Shown here: positions 1 to 10,190 of the stretch, in pieces
Numbering within the stretch: the stretch's first letter is position 1
How the letters are laid out: each line of letters starts with the position of its first letter
NCBI RefSeq assembly: GCF_052857255.1
Contig: NC_135504.1
Location: 142,068,121-142,132,120, forward strand
Reading direction: 5' to 3'
Origin: Amblyomma americanum
Taxonomy: Eukaryota; Arthropoda; Arachnida; Ixodida; Ixodidae
Length of the DNA stretch: 64,000 bases
Translations under genes and position numbers: made by a program
The notes under the pieces: model-generated
The model's database searches: none
Told to the model about the DNA's origin: nothing
What the model saw: the letters and a program-made list of their open reading frames with translations, nothing else

Positions 1-118
1 CGCGTTGGTGAGAGTCCGCGATGGAGAAACTCCGAACTGGAGAAACTCCGCGATGGAGACAATCCGCGCTGGAGAAACTCCGCGCTGAAGAAACTATGTG
101 TAGGAGAAACTCCGTGTT

Positions 119-138
119 GGAGAAACTCCGCGTTGGAG
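119..138 (+). repeat. Exemplar monomer with two interleaved dyads
   Basis: GGAG (119-122), AAA (123-125) and CTCC (126-129) form a perfect 4-bp inverted repeat with a 3-nt spacer. The same CTCC pairs equally well with the next GGAG (135-138) across GCGTT (130-134). Each CTCC or GGAG can thus pair leftward or rightward, giving two mutually exclusive hairpin registers along the array. This is seen directly. Any structural role in DNA or RNA is inference. Confidence 0.9.
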
Positions 139-773
139 AAACTCCGCTTTGGAGAAAGTCCGCGTTGGAGAAAGTCTGCGTTGGAGAGTCCGGGATGGAG
201 AAACTCCGCGCTGGAGAAAAGTCGGGCTGGAGAAACTCCGTGTTGGAGAAACTCCGCGTTTGAGAAACTCCGAACTGGAGGAGCTCCGCGCTGGAGATTC
301 TCCGCGGTGGAGAAACTCCGCGCTGGAGAAACTTCGTGTTGGAGAAACTCTGTGTTGGAGAAATTCCGCCTTGGAGAAACTTCGCTTTGAAGAAACGGCG
401 CGTTGGAGAAACTCCGCGTTAGAGAAACTCCGCGCTTGAAACACACCACGCTGGAGAAACTCCGCGTTGGAGAAAATCCGCGTCGGAGAAGGTCCGCGTT
501 GGAGAAACTCCGCGTTGGAGAAACTCCGTGTTGTAGAAACTCCGCTTTGGAGAAACTTCGCGTTGAAAAAACGGCGCGTTGGAGATTCTCCGCGTTGGAG
601 AAACTCCGCACTTGAAACACACCTCGCTGGAGAAACTCCGCGTTGGAGAAAGTCCGCGTTGGAGAAGGTCCGCTTTGGAGAAAGTCCGCGTTGGAGAAAG
701 TCCGCGTTGGAGAAACTCCGCGTTGAAGAAAGTCCGCGTTGGAGAAAGTCCGCGCTGGAGAAACTCCGCGTTG

Positions 774-779
774 TATAAA
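774..779 (+). other. TATAAA-bearing variant monomer (exemplar)
   Basis: A monomer reading CTCCGCGTTGTATAAA carries TATAAA in place of GGAGAAA. It recurs in each higher-order unit, for example at 1111-1116, 2105-2110, 3528-3533, 4298-4303 and 10493-10498, followed by CTCCGCG(A or C)TG. It resembles a TATA box, but no adjoining gene, initiator or other promoter element is seen. I treat it as a landmark variant only. Confidence 0.8.
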
Positions 780-795
780 CTCCGCGATGAAGAAA

Positions 796-808
796 GTCCG
801 CGACGGAC
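796..808 (+). other. Compensated dyad monomer GTCCGCGACGGAC (exemplar)
   Basis: In this variant monomer both arms differ from the canonical form: CTCC becomes GTCC and GGAG becomes GGAC. The arms remain complementary and the stem lengthens to 5 bp (GTCCG 796-800 with CGGAC 804-808, loop CGA). It recurs once per higher-order unit, after the TATAAA monomer. Most other GTCC monomers keep GGAG and lose the terminal pair, so pairing is not generally maintained. Confidence 0.8.
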
Positions 809-840
809 AAACTCCGCGATGGAGAAACTCCGCGTTGGAG

Positions 841-844
841 AAAA
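841..844 (+). other. 17-mer monomer with AAAA spacer (exemplar)
   Basis: The usual AAA spacer is AAAA here (GGAGAAAAGTCC, 837-848), followed by GCTCTGGAG. The extra base makes the monomer 17 bp and shifts every reading frame. It recurs once per higher-order unit (near 1195, 1533, 2187, 3596, 3963, 4364 and 4781, and throughout), usually as AAAAGTCC and in another lineage as AAAAGACC. These 17-mers explain why many duplication periods are not multiples of 16. Confidence 0.85.
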
Positions 845-1410
845 GTCCGCTCTGGAGAAACTCTACGCTGGAGAAACTCCGCGATGGAGACACTCCGCGC
901 TGGAGAAACTCCGCGCTGGAGAAACTCCGCGCTGGAGAAACTCCGTGTTGGGGAAACTTCGCGTTGGAGAAACGGTGCGTTGGAGAAGCTCCGCGTTGGA
1001 GAAACTCCGCGCTTGAAACACACCACGGTGGAGAAACTCCGCGTTGGAGAAGGTCTGCGTTGGAGAAAGTCCGCGTTGGAGAAAGTCCGCGCTGGAGAAA
1101 CTCCGCGTTGTATAAACTCCGCGCTGGAGAAGCTCCGCGATGAAGAAAATCCGCGACGGACAAACTCCGCGATGGAGAAACTCCGCGTTGGAGTAAAGTC
1201 CGCTCTGGAGAAACTCTACGCTGGAGAAACTCCGCGCTGGAGCAACTCCGCGTTGGAGAAACTCCGCGCTGGAGAAACTCCGTGCTGCATAAAATCTGCG
1301 CTGGAGAAACTCCGGGCTGGAGAAACTCCGCGCTGGAGAAACTCCGTGCTGGACAAACTCCGCGCTGGAGAAACTTCGCGTTGGAGAAACTGCGCGTTGT
1401 AGAAACTCCG

Positions 1411-2787
1411 CGTTGGAAAAACTCCGCGTTGGAGAAAGTCCGCGTTTGAGAAACTCCGAACTCTAGAAACTCCTCGATGAAGAAAGTCCGCGACGGACAA
1501 ACTCCGCGATGGAGAAACTCCGCGTTGGAGAAAAGACCGCTCTGGAGAAACTCTACACTGGAGAAACTCCGCGCTGTAGCAACTCCGCGTTGGAGAAACT
1601 CCGCGCTGGAGAAACTCCGTGCTGGACAAACTCCGCGCTGGAGAAACTCCGTGTTGGAGAAACTCCGCGCTGGAGAAACTTCGCGTTGGAGAAACTGCGC
1701 GTTGGAGAAACTTCGCTTTGAAGAAACGGCGCGTTGGAGAAACTCCGCGTTAGAGAAACTCCGCGCTTGAAACACACCGCGCTGGAGAAACTCCGCGTTG
1801 GAGAAAGTCCGCGTCGGAGAAGGTCCGCGTTGGAGAAAGTCCGCGTTGGAGAAAATCCGTGATGTAGAAACTCCGCCTTGGAGAAACTTCGCGTTGAAGA
1901 AACGGCGCGTTGGAGATACTCCGCGTTGGAGAAACTACGCGCTTGAAACACACCGCGCTGGAGAAACTCCGCGTTGGAGAAAGTCCGCGTTGGAGAAGGT
2001 CCGCGTTGGAGAAAGTCCACGTTGGAGAAAGTCCGCGTTGGAGAAACTCCGCGTTCAAGAAAGTCCGCGTTGGAGAAAGTCCGCGCTGGAGAAACTCCGC
2101 GTTGTATAAACTCCGCGCTGGAGAAACTCCGCGATGGAGAACCTCCGCGACGGACAAACTCCGCGATGGAGAATCTCCGCGTTGGAGAAAAGTCAGCTCT
2201 GGAGAAACTCTACGCTGAAGAAACTCCGCGCTAGAGCAACTCCGCGTTCGAGAAACTCCGCGCTGGAGAAACTCCGTGCTGCGTAAAATCTGCGCTGGAG
2301 AAACTCTGGGCTGGAGAAACTCCGTGTTGGAGAAACTCCGCGCTGGAGAAACTTCGCGTTGGAGAAACTGCGCGTTGGAGAAACTCCGCGTTGGAGAAAG
2401 TCCGCGTTGGAGAAAGTCCGCGTTGGAGAGTGTCCGCGATGGAGAAACTCCGCGCTGGAGAAACTCCGTGGTGGGGAAACTTCGCGTAGGAGAAACGGCG
2501 CGTTGGAGAAGCTCCGCGTTGGAGAAACACCGCGCTTGAAACACACCGCGCTGGAGAAACTCCGCGTTGGAGAAAGTCCGCGTTGGAGAAGGTCCGCGTT
2601 GGAGAAAGTCCGCGTTGGAGAAAGTCCGCGCTGGAGAAACTGCGCGTTGGAGAAACTGCGCGTTGGAGAAACTCCGCGTTGGAGAAACTCTGCGTTGGAG
2701 AAAGTCCGCGTTGGAGAAAGTCCGCGTTGGTGAGAGTCCGCGATGAAGAAACTCCGCGCTGGAGAAACTGCGCGTTTGGGAAACTCC
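1411..2787 (+). repeat. Satellite segment between copies A1 and A2
   Basis: This is continuous monomer array with no gene. Positions 1,477-1,710 match 4,311-4,544 (offset 2,834). About 1,990-3,090 recurs at 10,380-11,480 (offset 8,388). All of 1,477-2,787 recurs near 39.1-40.4 kb (offset 37,632). An XbaI site (TCTAGA, 1462-1467) lies just inside the segment. Landmarks are GTGATGTAG near 1860 and CTGCGTAAAATCTGCG near 2278. Confidence 0.8.
1462..1467. other. XbaI (TCTAGA) marker monomer, first of about fifteen
   Basis: The variant GAACTCTAGAAAC creates TCTAGA. I find it starting at 1462, 6793, 9420, 16686, 21696, 26529, 29796, 30837, 39094, 47246, 49118, 53157, 56217, 59837 and 60494. Several differences between successive sites equal duplication offsets (2,627; 5,010; 4,833; 1,041; 1,872; 3,060), so the site is a convenient landmark of block structure. 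I scanned by eye and could have missed one. Confidence 0.8.
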
Positions 2788-4164
2788 GAACTGGAGAAAC
2801 TCCGCGATGGAGACAATCCGCGCTGGAGAAACTCCGCGCTGAAGAAACTCCGTGTAGGAGAAACTCCGTGTTGGAGAAACTCCGCGTTGGAGAAACTCCG
2901 CTTTGGAGAAAGTCCGCGTTGGAGAAAGTCCGCGTTGGAGAGTCCGCGATGGAGAAACTCCGCGCTGGAGAAAAATCGGGCTGGAGAAACTCCGTGTTGG
3001 AGAAACTCCGCGTTTGAGAAACTCCGAACTGGAGAAGCTCCGCGCTGGAGATTCTCCGCGGTGGAGAAACTCCGCGCTGGAGAAACTCCGTGTTGGAGAA
3101 ACTCTGTGTTGGAGAAATTCCTCCTTGGAGAAACTTCGCTTTGAAGAAACGGCGCGTTGGAGAAACTCCGCGTTCGAGAAACTCCGCGCTTGAAACACAC
3201 CGCGCTGGAGAAACTCCGCGTTGGAGAAAGTCCGCGTCGGAGAAGGTCCGCGTTGGAGAAACTCCGCGTTGGAGAAACTCCGTGTTGTAGAAACTCCGCT
3301 TTGGAGAAACTTCGCGTTGAAGAAACGGCGCGTTGGAGATTCTCCGCGTTGGAGAAACTCCGCACTTGAAACACACCTCGCTGGAGAAACTCCGCGTTGG
3401 AGAAAGTCCGCGTTGGAGAAGGTCCGCGTTGGAGAAAGTCCGCGTTGGAGAAAGTCCGCGTTGGAGAAACTCCGCGTTGAAGAAAGTCCGCGTTGGAGAA
3501 AGTCCGCGCTGGAGAAACTCCGCGTTGTATAAACTCCGCGATGAAGAAAGTCCGCGACGGACAAACTCCGCGATGGAGAAACTCCGCGTTGGAGAAAAGT
3601 CCGCTCTGGAGAAACTCTACGCTGGAGAAACTCCGCGATGGAGACACTCCGCGCAGGAGAAACTCCGCGCTGGAGAAACTCCGCGCTGGAGAAACTCCGT
3701 GTTGGGGAAACTTCGCGTTGGAGAAACGGTGCGTTGGAGAAGCTCCGCGTTGGAGAAACTCCGTGCTTGAAACACACCACGGTGGAGAAACTCCGCGTTG
3801 GAGAAAGTCCGCGTTGGAGAAGGTCCGCGTTGGAGAAAGTCCGCGTTGGAGAACGTCCGCGCTGGAGAAACTCCGCGTTGTATAAACTCCGCGCTGGAGA
3901 AACTCCGCGATGAAGAAAATCCGCGACGGACAAACTCCGCGATGGAGAAACTCCGCGTTGGAGAAAAGTCCGCTCTGGAGAAACTCTACGCTGGAGAAAC
4001 TCCGCGCTGGAGCAACTCCGCGTTGGAGAAACTCCGCGCTGGAGAAACTCCGTGCTGCATAAAATGTGCGCTGGAGAAACTCCGGGCTGGAGAAACTCCG
4101 CGCTGGAGAAACTCCGTGCTGGACAAACTCCGCGCTGGAGAAACTTCGCGTTGGAGAAACTGCG
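2788..4164 (+). repeat. Segmental copy A2 (2,754-bp offset pair)
   Basis: This is the partner of 34-1410. It shares the order of landmark monomers and the 14-mer GGAGAGTCC, with scattered single-base differences, for example GAGAAAAGTC here where A1 has GAGTAAAGTC. It passes directly into the following 2.6-kb repeat with no boundary sequence. Confidence 0.85.
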
Positions 4165-4259
4165 CGTTGGAGAAACTCCGCGTTGGAGAAGATCCGCGTT
4201 GGAGAAAGTCCGCGTTGGAGAAAGTCCGCGTTGGAGAAACTCCGCGTTGAAGAAAGTCC

Positions 4260-6884
4260 GCGTTGGAGAAAGTCCGCGCTGGAGAAACTCCGCGTTGTAT
4301 AAACTCCGCGATGAAGAAAGTCCGCGACGGACAAACTCCGCGATGGAGAAACTCCGCGTTGGAGAAAAGACCGCTCTGGAGAAACTCTACACTGGAGAAA
4401 CTCCGCGCTGTAGCAACTCCGCGTTGGAGAAACTCCGCGCTGGAGAAACTCCGTGCTGGACAAACTCCGCGCTGGAGAAACTCCGTGTTGGAGAAACTCC
4501 GCGCTGGAGAAACTTCGCGTTGGAGAAACTGCGCGTTGGAGAAAGTCCGCGTCGGAGAAGGTCCGCGTTGGAGAATGTCCGCGTTGGAGAAGGTCCGCGT
4601 TGGAGAAAGTCCACGTTGGAGAAAGTCCGCGTTGGAGAAACTCCGCGTTCAAGAAAGTCCGCGTTGGAGAAAGTCCGCGCTGGAGAAACTCCGCGTTGTA
4701 TAAACTCCGCGCTGGAGAAACTCCGCGATGGAGAACCTCCGCGACGGACAAACTCCGCGATGGAGAAACTCCGCGTTGGAGAAAAGTCCCCTCTGGAGAA
4801 ACTCTACGCTGAAGAAACTCCGCGCTAGAGCAACTCCGCGTTCGAGAAACTCCGCGCTGGAGAAACTCCGTGCTGCATAAAATCTGCGCTGGAGAAAATC
4901 CGGGCTGGAGAAACTCCGTGTTGGAGAAACTCCGCGCTGGAGAAACTTCGCGTTGGAGAAACTGCGCGTTGGAGAAACTCCGCGTTGGAGAAACTCCGCG
5001 TTGGAGAAAGTCCGCGTTGGAGAAAGTCCGCGTTGGAGAGTGTCCGCGATGGAGAAACTCCGCGCTGGAGAAACTCCGTGGTGGGGAAACTTCGCGTAGG
5101 AGAAACGGCGCGTTGGAGAAGCTCCGCGTTGGAGAAACACCGCGCTTGAAACACACCGCGCTGGAGAAACTCCGCGTTGGAGAAAGTCCGCGTTGGAGAA
5201 GGTCCGCGTTGGAGAAAGTCCGCGTTGGAGAAAGTCCGCGCTGGAGAAACTGCGCGTTGGAGAAACTGCGCGTTGGAGAAACTCCGCGTTGGAGAAACTC
5301 TGCGTTGGAGAAAGTCCGCGTTGGAGAAAGTCCGCGTTGGTGAGAGTCCGCGATGGAGAAACTCCGAACTGGAGAAACTCCGCGATGGAGACAATCCGCG
5401 CTGGAGAAACTCCGCGCTGAAGAAACTCCGTGTAGGAGAAACTCCGTGTTGGAGAAACTCCGCGTTGGAGAAACTCCGCTTTGGAGAAAGTCCGCGTTGG
5501 AGAAAGTCCGCGTTGGAGAAAGTCCGCGTTGGAGAGTCCGCGATGGAGAAACTCCGCGCTGGAGAAAAATCGGGCTGGAGAAACTCCGTGTTGGAGAAAC
5601 TCCGTGTTTGAGAAACTCCGAACTGGAGAAGCTCCGCGCTGGAGATTCTCCGCGGTGGAGAAACTCCGCGCTGGAGAAACTTCGTGTTGGAGAAACTCTG
5701 TGTTGGAGAAATTCCGCCTAGGTTAAACTTCGCTTTGAAGAAACGGCGCGTTGGAGAAACTAGGCGTTAGAGAAACTCCGCGCTTGAAACACACCACGCT
5801 GGAGAAACTCCGCGTTGGAGAAAATCCGCGTCGGAGAAGGTCCGCGTTGGAGAAACTCCGCGTTGGAGAAACTCCGTGTTGTAGAAACTCCGCTTTGGAG
5901 AAACTTCGCGTTGAAAAAACGGCGCGTTGGAGATTCTCCGCGTTGGAGAAACTCCGCACTTGAAACACCTCGCTGGAGAAACTCCGCGTTGGAGAAAGTC
6001 CGCGTTGGAGAAGGTCCGCGTTGGAGAAAGTCCGCGTTGGAGAAAGTCCGCGTTGGAGAAACTCCGCGTTGAAGAAAGTCCGCGTTGGAGAAAGTCCGCG
6101 CTGGAGAAACTCCGCGTTGTATAAACTCCGCGATGAAGAAAGTCCGCGACGGACAAACTCCGCGATGGAGAAACTCCGCGTTGGAGAAAAGTCCGCTCTG
6201 GAGAAACTCTACACTGGAGAAACTCCGCGATGGAGACACTCCGCGCTGGAGAAACTCCGCGCTGGAGAAACTCCGCGCTGGAGAAAAGTCCGCTCTGGAG
6301 AAACTCTACGCTGGAGAAACTCCGCGATGGAGACACTCCGCGCAGGAGAAACTCCGCGCTGGAGAAACTCCGCGCTGGAGAAACTCCGTGTTGGAGAAAC
6401 TCCGCGATGAAGAAAATCCGCGACGGACAAACTCCGCGATGGAGAAACTCCGCGTTGGAGAAAAGTCCGCTCTGGAGAAACTCTACGCTGGAGAAACTCC
6501 GCGCTGGAGCAACTCCGCGTTGGAGAAACTCCGCGCTGGAGAAACTCCGTGCTGCATAAAATGTGCGCTGGAGAAACTCCGGGCTGGAGAAACTCCGCGC
6601 TGGAGAAACTCCGTGCTGGACAAACTCCGCGCTGGAGAAACTTCGCGTTGGAGAAACTGCGCGTTGGAGAAACTCCGCGTTGGAGAAACTCCGCGTTGGA
6701 GAAAGTCCGCGTTGGAGAAATTCCGCGTTGGAGAGAGTCTGCGATGGAGAAATTCCGCGCTGGAGAAACTCCGCGTTTGAGAAACTCCGAACTCTAGAAA
6801 CTCCGCGATGGAGACACTCCGCGCTGGAGAAACTCCGCGTTGGAGAAAGTCCGCGTTGGAGAAGATCCGCGTTGGAGAAAGTCC
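4260..6884 (+). repeat. 2.6-kb segmental repeat, unit B1
   Basis: This unit repeats at an offset of 2,625 bp, becoming 2,627 after a 2-bp deletion near 5,968 (TGAAACACCTCG instead of TGAAACACACCTCG). ATAAAATCTG near 4879 recurs at 7504, and TCTAGA at 6793-6798 recurs at 9420-9425. A private cluster at 5717-5726 reads CCTAGGTTAA where the partner has the usual CTTGGAGAA; this makes an AvrII site and a stop. Confidence 0.85.
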
Positions 6885-9530
6885 GCGTTGGAGAAAGTCC
6901 GCGCTGGAGAAACTCCGCGTTGTATAAACTCCGCGATGAAGAAAGTCCGCGACGGACAAACTCCGCGATGGAGAAACTCCGCGTTGGAGAAAAGACCGCT
7001 CTGGAGAAACTCTACACTGGAGAAACTCCGCGCTGTAGCAACTCCGCGTTGGAGAAACTCCGCGCTGGAGAAACTCCGTGCTGGACAAACTCCGCGCTGG
7101 AGAAACTCCGTGTTGGAGAAACTCCGCGCTGGAGAAACTTCGCGTTGGAGAAACTGCGCGTTGGAGAAAGTCCGCGTCGGAGAAGGTCCGCGTTGGAGAA
7201 TGTCCGCGTTGGAGAAGGTCCGCGTTGGAGAAAGTCCACGTTGGAGAAAGTCCGCGTTGGAGAAACTCCGCGTTCAAGAAAGTCCGCGTTGGAGAAAGTC
7301 CGCGCTGGAGAAACTCCGCGTTGTATAAACTCCGCGCTGGAGAAACTCCGCGATGGAGAACCTCCGCGACGGACAAACTCCGCGATGGACAAACTCCGCG
7401 TTGGAGAAAAGTCCCCTCTGGAGAAACTCTACGCTGAAGAAACTCCGCGCTAGAGCAACTCCGCGTTCGAGAAACTCCGCGCTGGAGAAACTCCGTGCTG
7501 CATAAAATCTGCGCTGGAGAAAATCCGGGCTGGAGAAACTCCGTGTTGGAGAAACTCCGCGCTGGAGAAACTTCGCGTTGGAGAAACTGCGCGTTGGAGA
7601 AACTCCGCGTTGGAGAAACTCCGCGTTGGAGAAAGTCCGCGTTGGAGAAAGTCCGCGTTGGAGAGTGTCCGCGATGGAGAAACTCCGCGCTGGAGAAACT
7701 CCGTGGTGGGGAAACTTCGCGTAGGAGAAACGGCGCGTTGGAGAAGCTCCGCGTTGGAGAAACACCGCGCTTGAAACACACCGCGCTGGAGAAACTCCGC
7801 GTTGGAGAAAGTCCGCGTTGGAGAAGGTCCGCGTTGGAGAAAGTCCGCGTTGGAGAAAGTCCGCGCTGGAGAAACTGCGCGTTGGAGAAACTGCGCGTTG
7901 GAGAAACTCCGCGTTGGAGAAACTCTGCGTTGGAGAAAGTCCGCGTTGGAGAAAGTCCGCGTTGGTGAGAGTCCGCGATGGAGAAACTCCGAACTGGAGA
8001 AACTCCGCGATGGAGACAATCCGCGCTGGAGAAACTCCGCGCTGAAGAAACTCCGTGTAGGAGAAACTCCGTGTTGGAGAAACTCCGCGTTGGAGAAACT
8101 CCGCTTTGGAGAAAGTCCGCGTTGGAGAAAGTCCGCGTTGGAGAAAGTCCGCGTTGGAGAGTCCGCGATGGAGAAACTCCGCGCTGGAGAAAAATCGGGC
8201 TGGAGAAACTCCGTGTTGGAGAAACTCCGTGTTTGAGAAACTCCGAACTGGAGAAGCTCCGCGCTGGAGATTCTCCGCGGTGGAGAAACTCCGCGCTGGA
8301 GAAACTTCGTGTTGGAGAAACTCTGTGTTGGAGAAATTCCGCCTTGGAGAAACTTCGCTTTGAAGAAACGGCGCGTTGGAGAAACTAGGCGTTAGAGAAA
8401 CTCCGCGCTTGAAACACACCACGCTGGAGAAACTCCGCGTTGGAGAAAATCCGCGTCGGAGAAGGTCCGCGTTGGAGAAACTCCGCGTTGGAGAAACTCC
8501 GTGTTGTAGAAACTCCGCTTTGGAGAAACTTCGCGTTGAAAAAACGGCGCGTTGGAGATTCTCCGCGTTGGAGAAACTCCGCACTTGAAACACACCTCGC
8601 TGGAGAAACTCCGCGTTGGAGAAAGTCCGCGTTGGAGAAGGTCCGCGTTGGAGAAAGTCCGCGTTGGAGAAAGTCCGCGTTGGAGAAACTCCGCGTTGAA
8701 GAAAGTCCGCGTTGGAGAAAGTCCGCGCTGGAGAAACTCCGCGTTGTATAAACTCCGCGATGAAGAAAGTCCGCGACGGACAAACTCCGCGATGGAGAAA
8801 CTCCGCGTTGGAGAAAAGTCCGCTCTGGAGAAACTCTACACTGGAGAAACTCCGCGATGGAGACACTCCGCGCTGGAGAAACTCCGCGCTGGAGAAACTC
8901 CGCGCTGGAGAAAAGTCCGCTCTGGAGAAACTCTACGCTGGAGAAACTCCACGATGGAGACACTCCGCGCAGGAGAAACTCCGCGCTGGAGAAACTCCGC
9001 GCTGGAGAAACTCCGTGTTGGAGAAACTCCGCGATGAAGAAAATCCGCGACGGACAAACTCCGCGATGGAGAAACTCCGCGTTGGAGAAAAGTCCGCTCT
9101 GGAGAAACTCTACGCTGGAGAAACTCCGCGCTGGAGCAACTCCGCGTTGGAGAAACTCCGCGCTGGAGAAACTCGGTGCTGCATAAAATGTGCGCTGGAG
9201 AAACTCCGGGCTGGAGAAACTCCGCGCTGGAGAAACTCCGTGCTGGACAAACTCCGCGCTGGAGAAACTTCGCGTTGGAGAAACTGCGCGTTGGAGAAAC
9301 TCCGCGTTGGAGAAACTCCGCGTTGGAGAAAGTCCGCGTTGGAGAAATTCCGCGTTGGAGAGAGTCTGCGATGGAGAAATTCCGCGCTGGAGAAACTCCG
9401 CGTTTGAGAAACTCCGAACTCTAGAAACTCCGCGATGGAGACACTCCGCGCTGGAGAAACTCCGCGTTGGAGAAAGTCCGCGTTGGAGAAGATCCGCGTT
9501 GGAGAAAGTCCGCGTTGGAGAAAGTCCGCG
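6885..9530 (+). repeat. 2.6-kb segmental repeat, unit B2
   Basis: This is the tandem partner of 4260-6884 with few differences by eye. Shared features include TTAGGCG-type and CATAAAATGTG monomers, the doublet CTTGAAACACACC, and GAACTCTAGAAAC. It lacks the CCTAGG cluster and the 2-bp deletion of B1. The offset rises to 2,643 near its end through one extra monomer around 9.5 kb. Confidence 0.85.
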
Positions 9531-10190
9531 TTGGAGAAAGTCCGCGCTGGAGAAACTCCGCGTTGTATAAACTCCGCGATGAAGAAAGTCCGCGACGGAC
9601 AAACTCCGCGATGGAGAAACTCCGCGTTGGAGAAAAGACCGCTCTGGAGAAACTCTACACTGGAGAAACTCCGCGCTGTAGCAACACCGCGTTGGAGAAA
9701 CTCCGCGCTGGAGAAACTCCGTGCTGGACAAACTCCGCGCTGGAGAAACTCCGTGTTGGAGAAACTCCGCGCTGGAGAAACCGCGTTGGAGAAACTGCGC
9801 GTTGGAGAAAGTCCGCGTCGGAGAAGGTCCGCGTTGGAGAATGTCCGCGTTGGAGAAGGTCCGCCTTGGAGAAAGTCCACGTTGGAGAAAGTCCGCGTTG
9901 GAGAAACTCCTCGTTCAAGAAATCCGCGTTGGAGAAAGTCCGCGCTGGAGAAACTCCGCGTTGTACAAACTCCGCGCTGGAGAAACTCCGCGATGGAGAA
10001 CCTCCGCGACGGACAAACTCCGCGATGGAGAAACTCCGCGTTGGAGAAAAGTCCGCTCTGGAGAAACTCTACGCTGAAGAAACTCCGCGCTAGAGCAACT
10101 CCGCGTTCGAGAAACTCCGCGCTGGAGAAACTCCGTGCTGCATAAAATCTGCGCTGGAGAAAATCCGGGCTGGAGAAACTCCGCGTTGGA
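9531..10190 (+). repeat. 2.6-kb segmental repeat, partial and rearranged unit B3
   Basis: This continues the register of 6,888-7,550 at offset 2,640-2,643, with private lesions: CAACACCGCG near 9685, and loss of TT near 9780 (GAGAAACCGCG for GAGAAACTTCGCG). It carries the 15-mer GTTCAAGAAATCC near 9,913, a marker shared with 17.2, 22.2, 27.1, 30.3, 31.4 and 34.4 kb but absent from 7.3 kb. The block therefore looks recombined between lineages. Confidence 0.7.

Larger units (their letters stand above)
611..1011 (+). repeat. Exemplar of the older 401-bp, 25-monomer higher-order repeat
   Basis: The landmark CTTGAAACACACC starts at 611 and again at 1012, 401 bp apart. The same spacing separates 3365 and 3766. 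Between them lie, in order, a TATAAA monomer (774-779), GTCCGCGACGGAC (796-808), a 17-mer with AAAA (841-844) and CTCTACGCTGG. 401 equals 24 x 16 plus 17. TATAAA-to-TATAAA distances of 337, 353, 401 and 417 bp elsewhere fit this unit with gain or loss of whole monomers. That this was an ancestral unit is inferred from the recurring order and spacing. Confidence 0.75.
34..1410 (+). repeat. Segmental copy A1 (2,754-bp offset pair)
   Basis: This stretch matches 2788-4164 variant monomer by variant monomer at a constant offset of 2,754 bp. Both contain CAATCCGCG, the GGAGATTCTCC monomer, the CTTGAAACACACC doublets and CTGCATAAAAT in the same order. The 14-mer GGAGAGTCC is shared, including its length change. 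A private change at 1191-1200 (GAGTAAAG) is absent from 2788-4164 but present at 38761-38770. Before position 34 the second copy carries two extra monomers. Confidence 0.85.

Noticed and set aside
21..263. Short plus-strand frames starting MEKLR
   Set aside because: The ATG comes from the common GCGATGGAG variant of the monomer and stops come from other variants. They are shadows of the repeat.
774..779. TATA-box promoter
   Set aside because: It is a single motif in an otherwise uniform satellite, repeated with the unit and lacking any gene downstream. It is reported only as a landmark.
5717..5726. CCTAGGTTAA as a mobile-element scar or target-site duplication
   Set aside because: No flanking duplication or inserted sequence is present. 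The monomer length is normal and only substitutions are seen.
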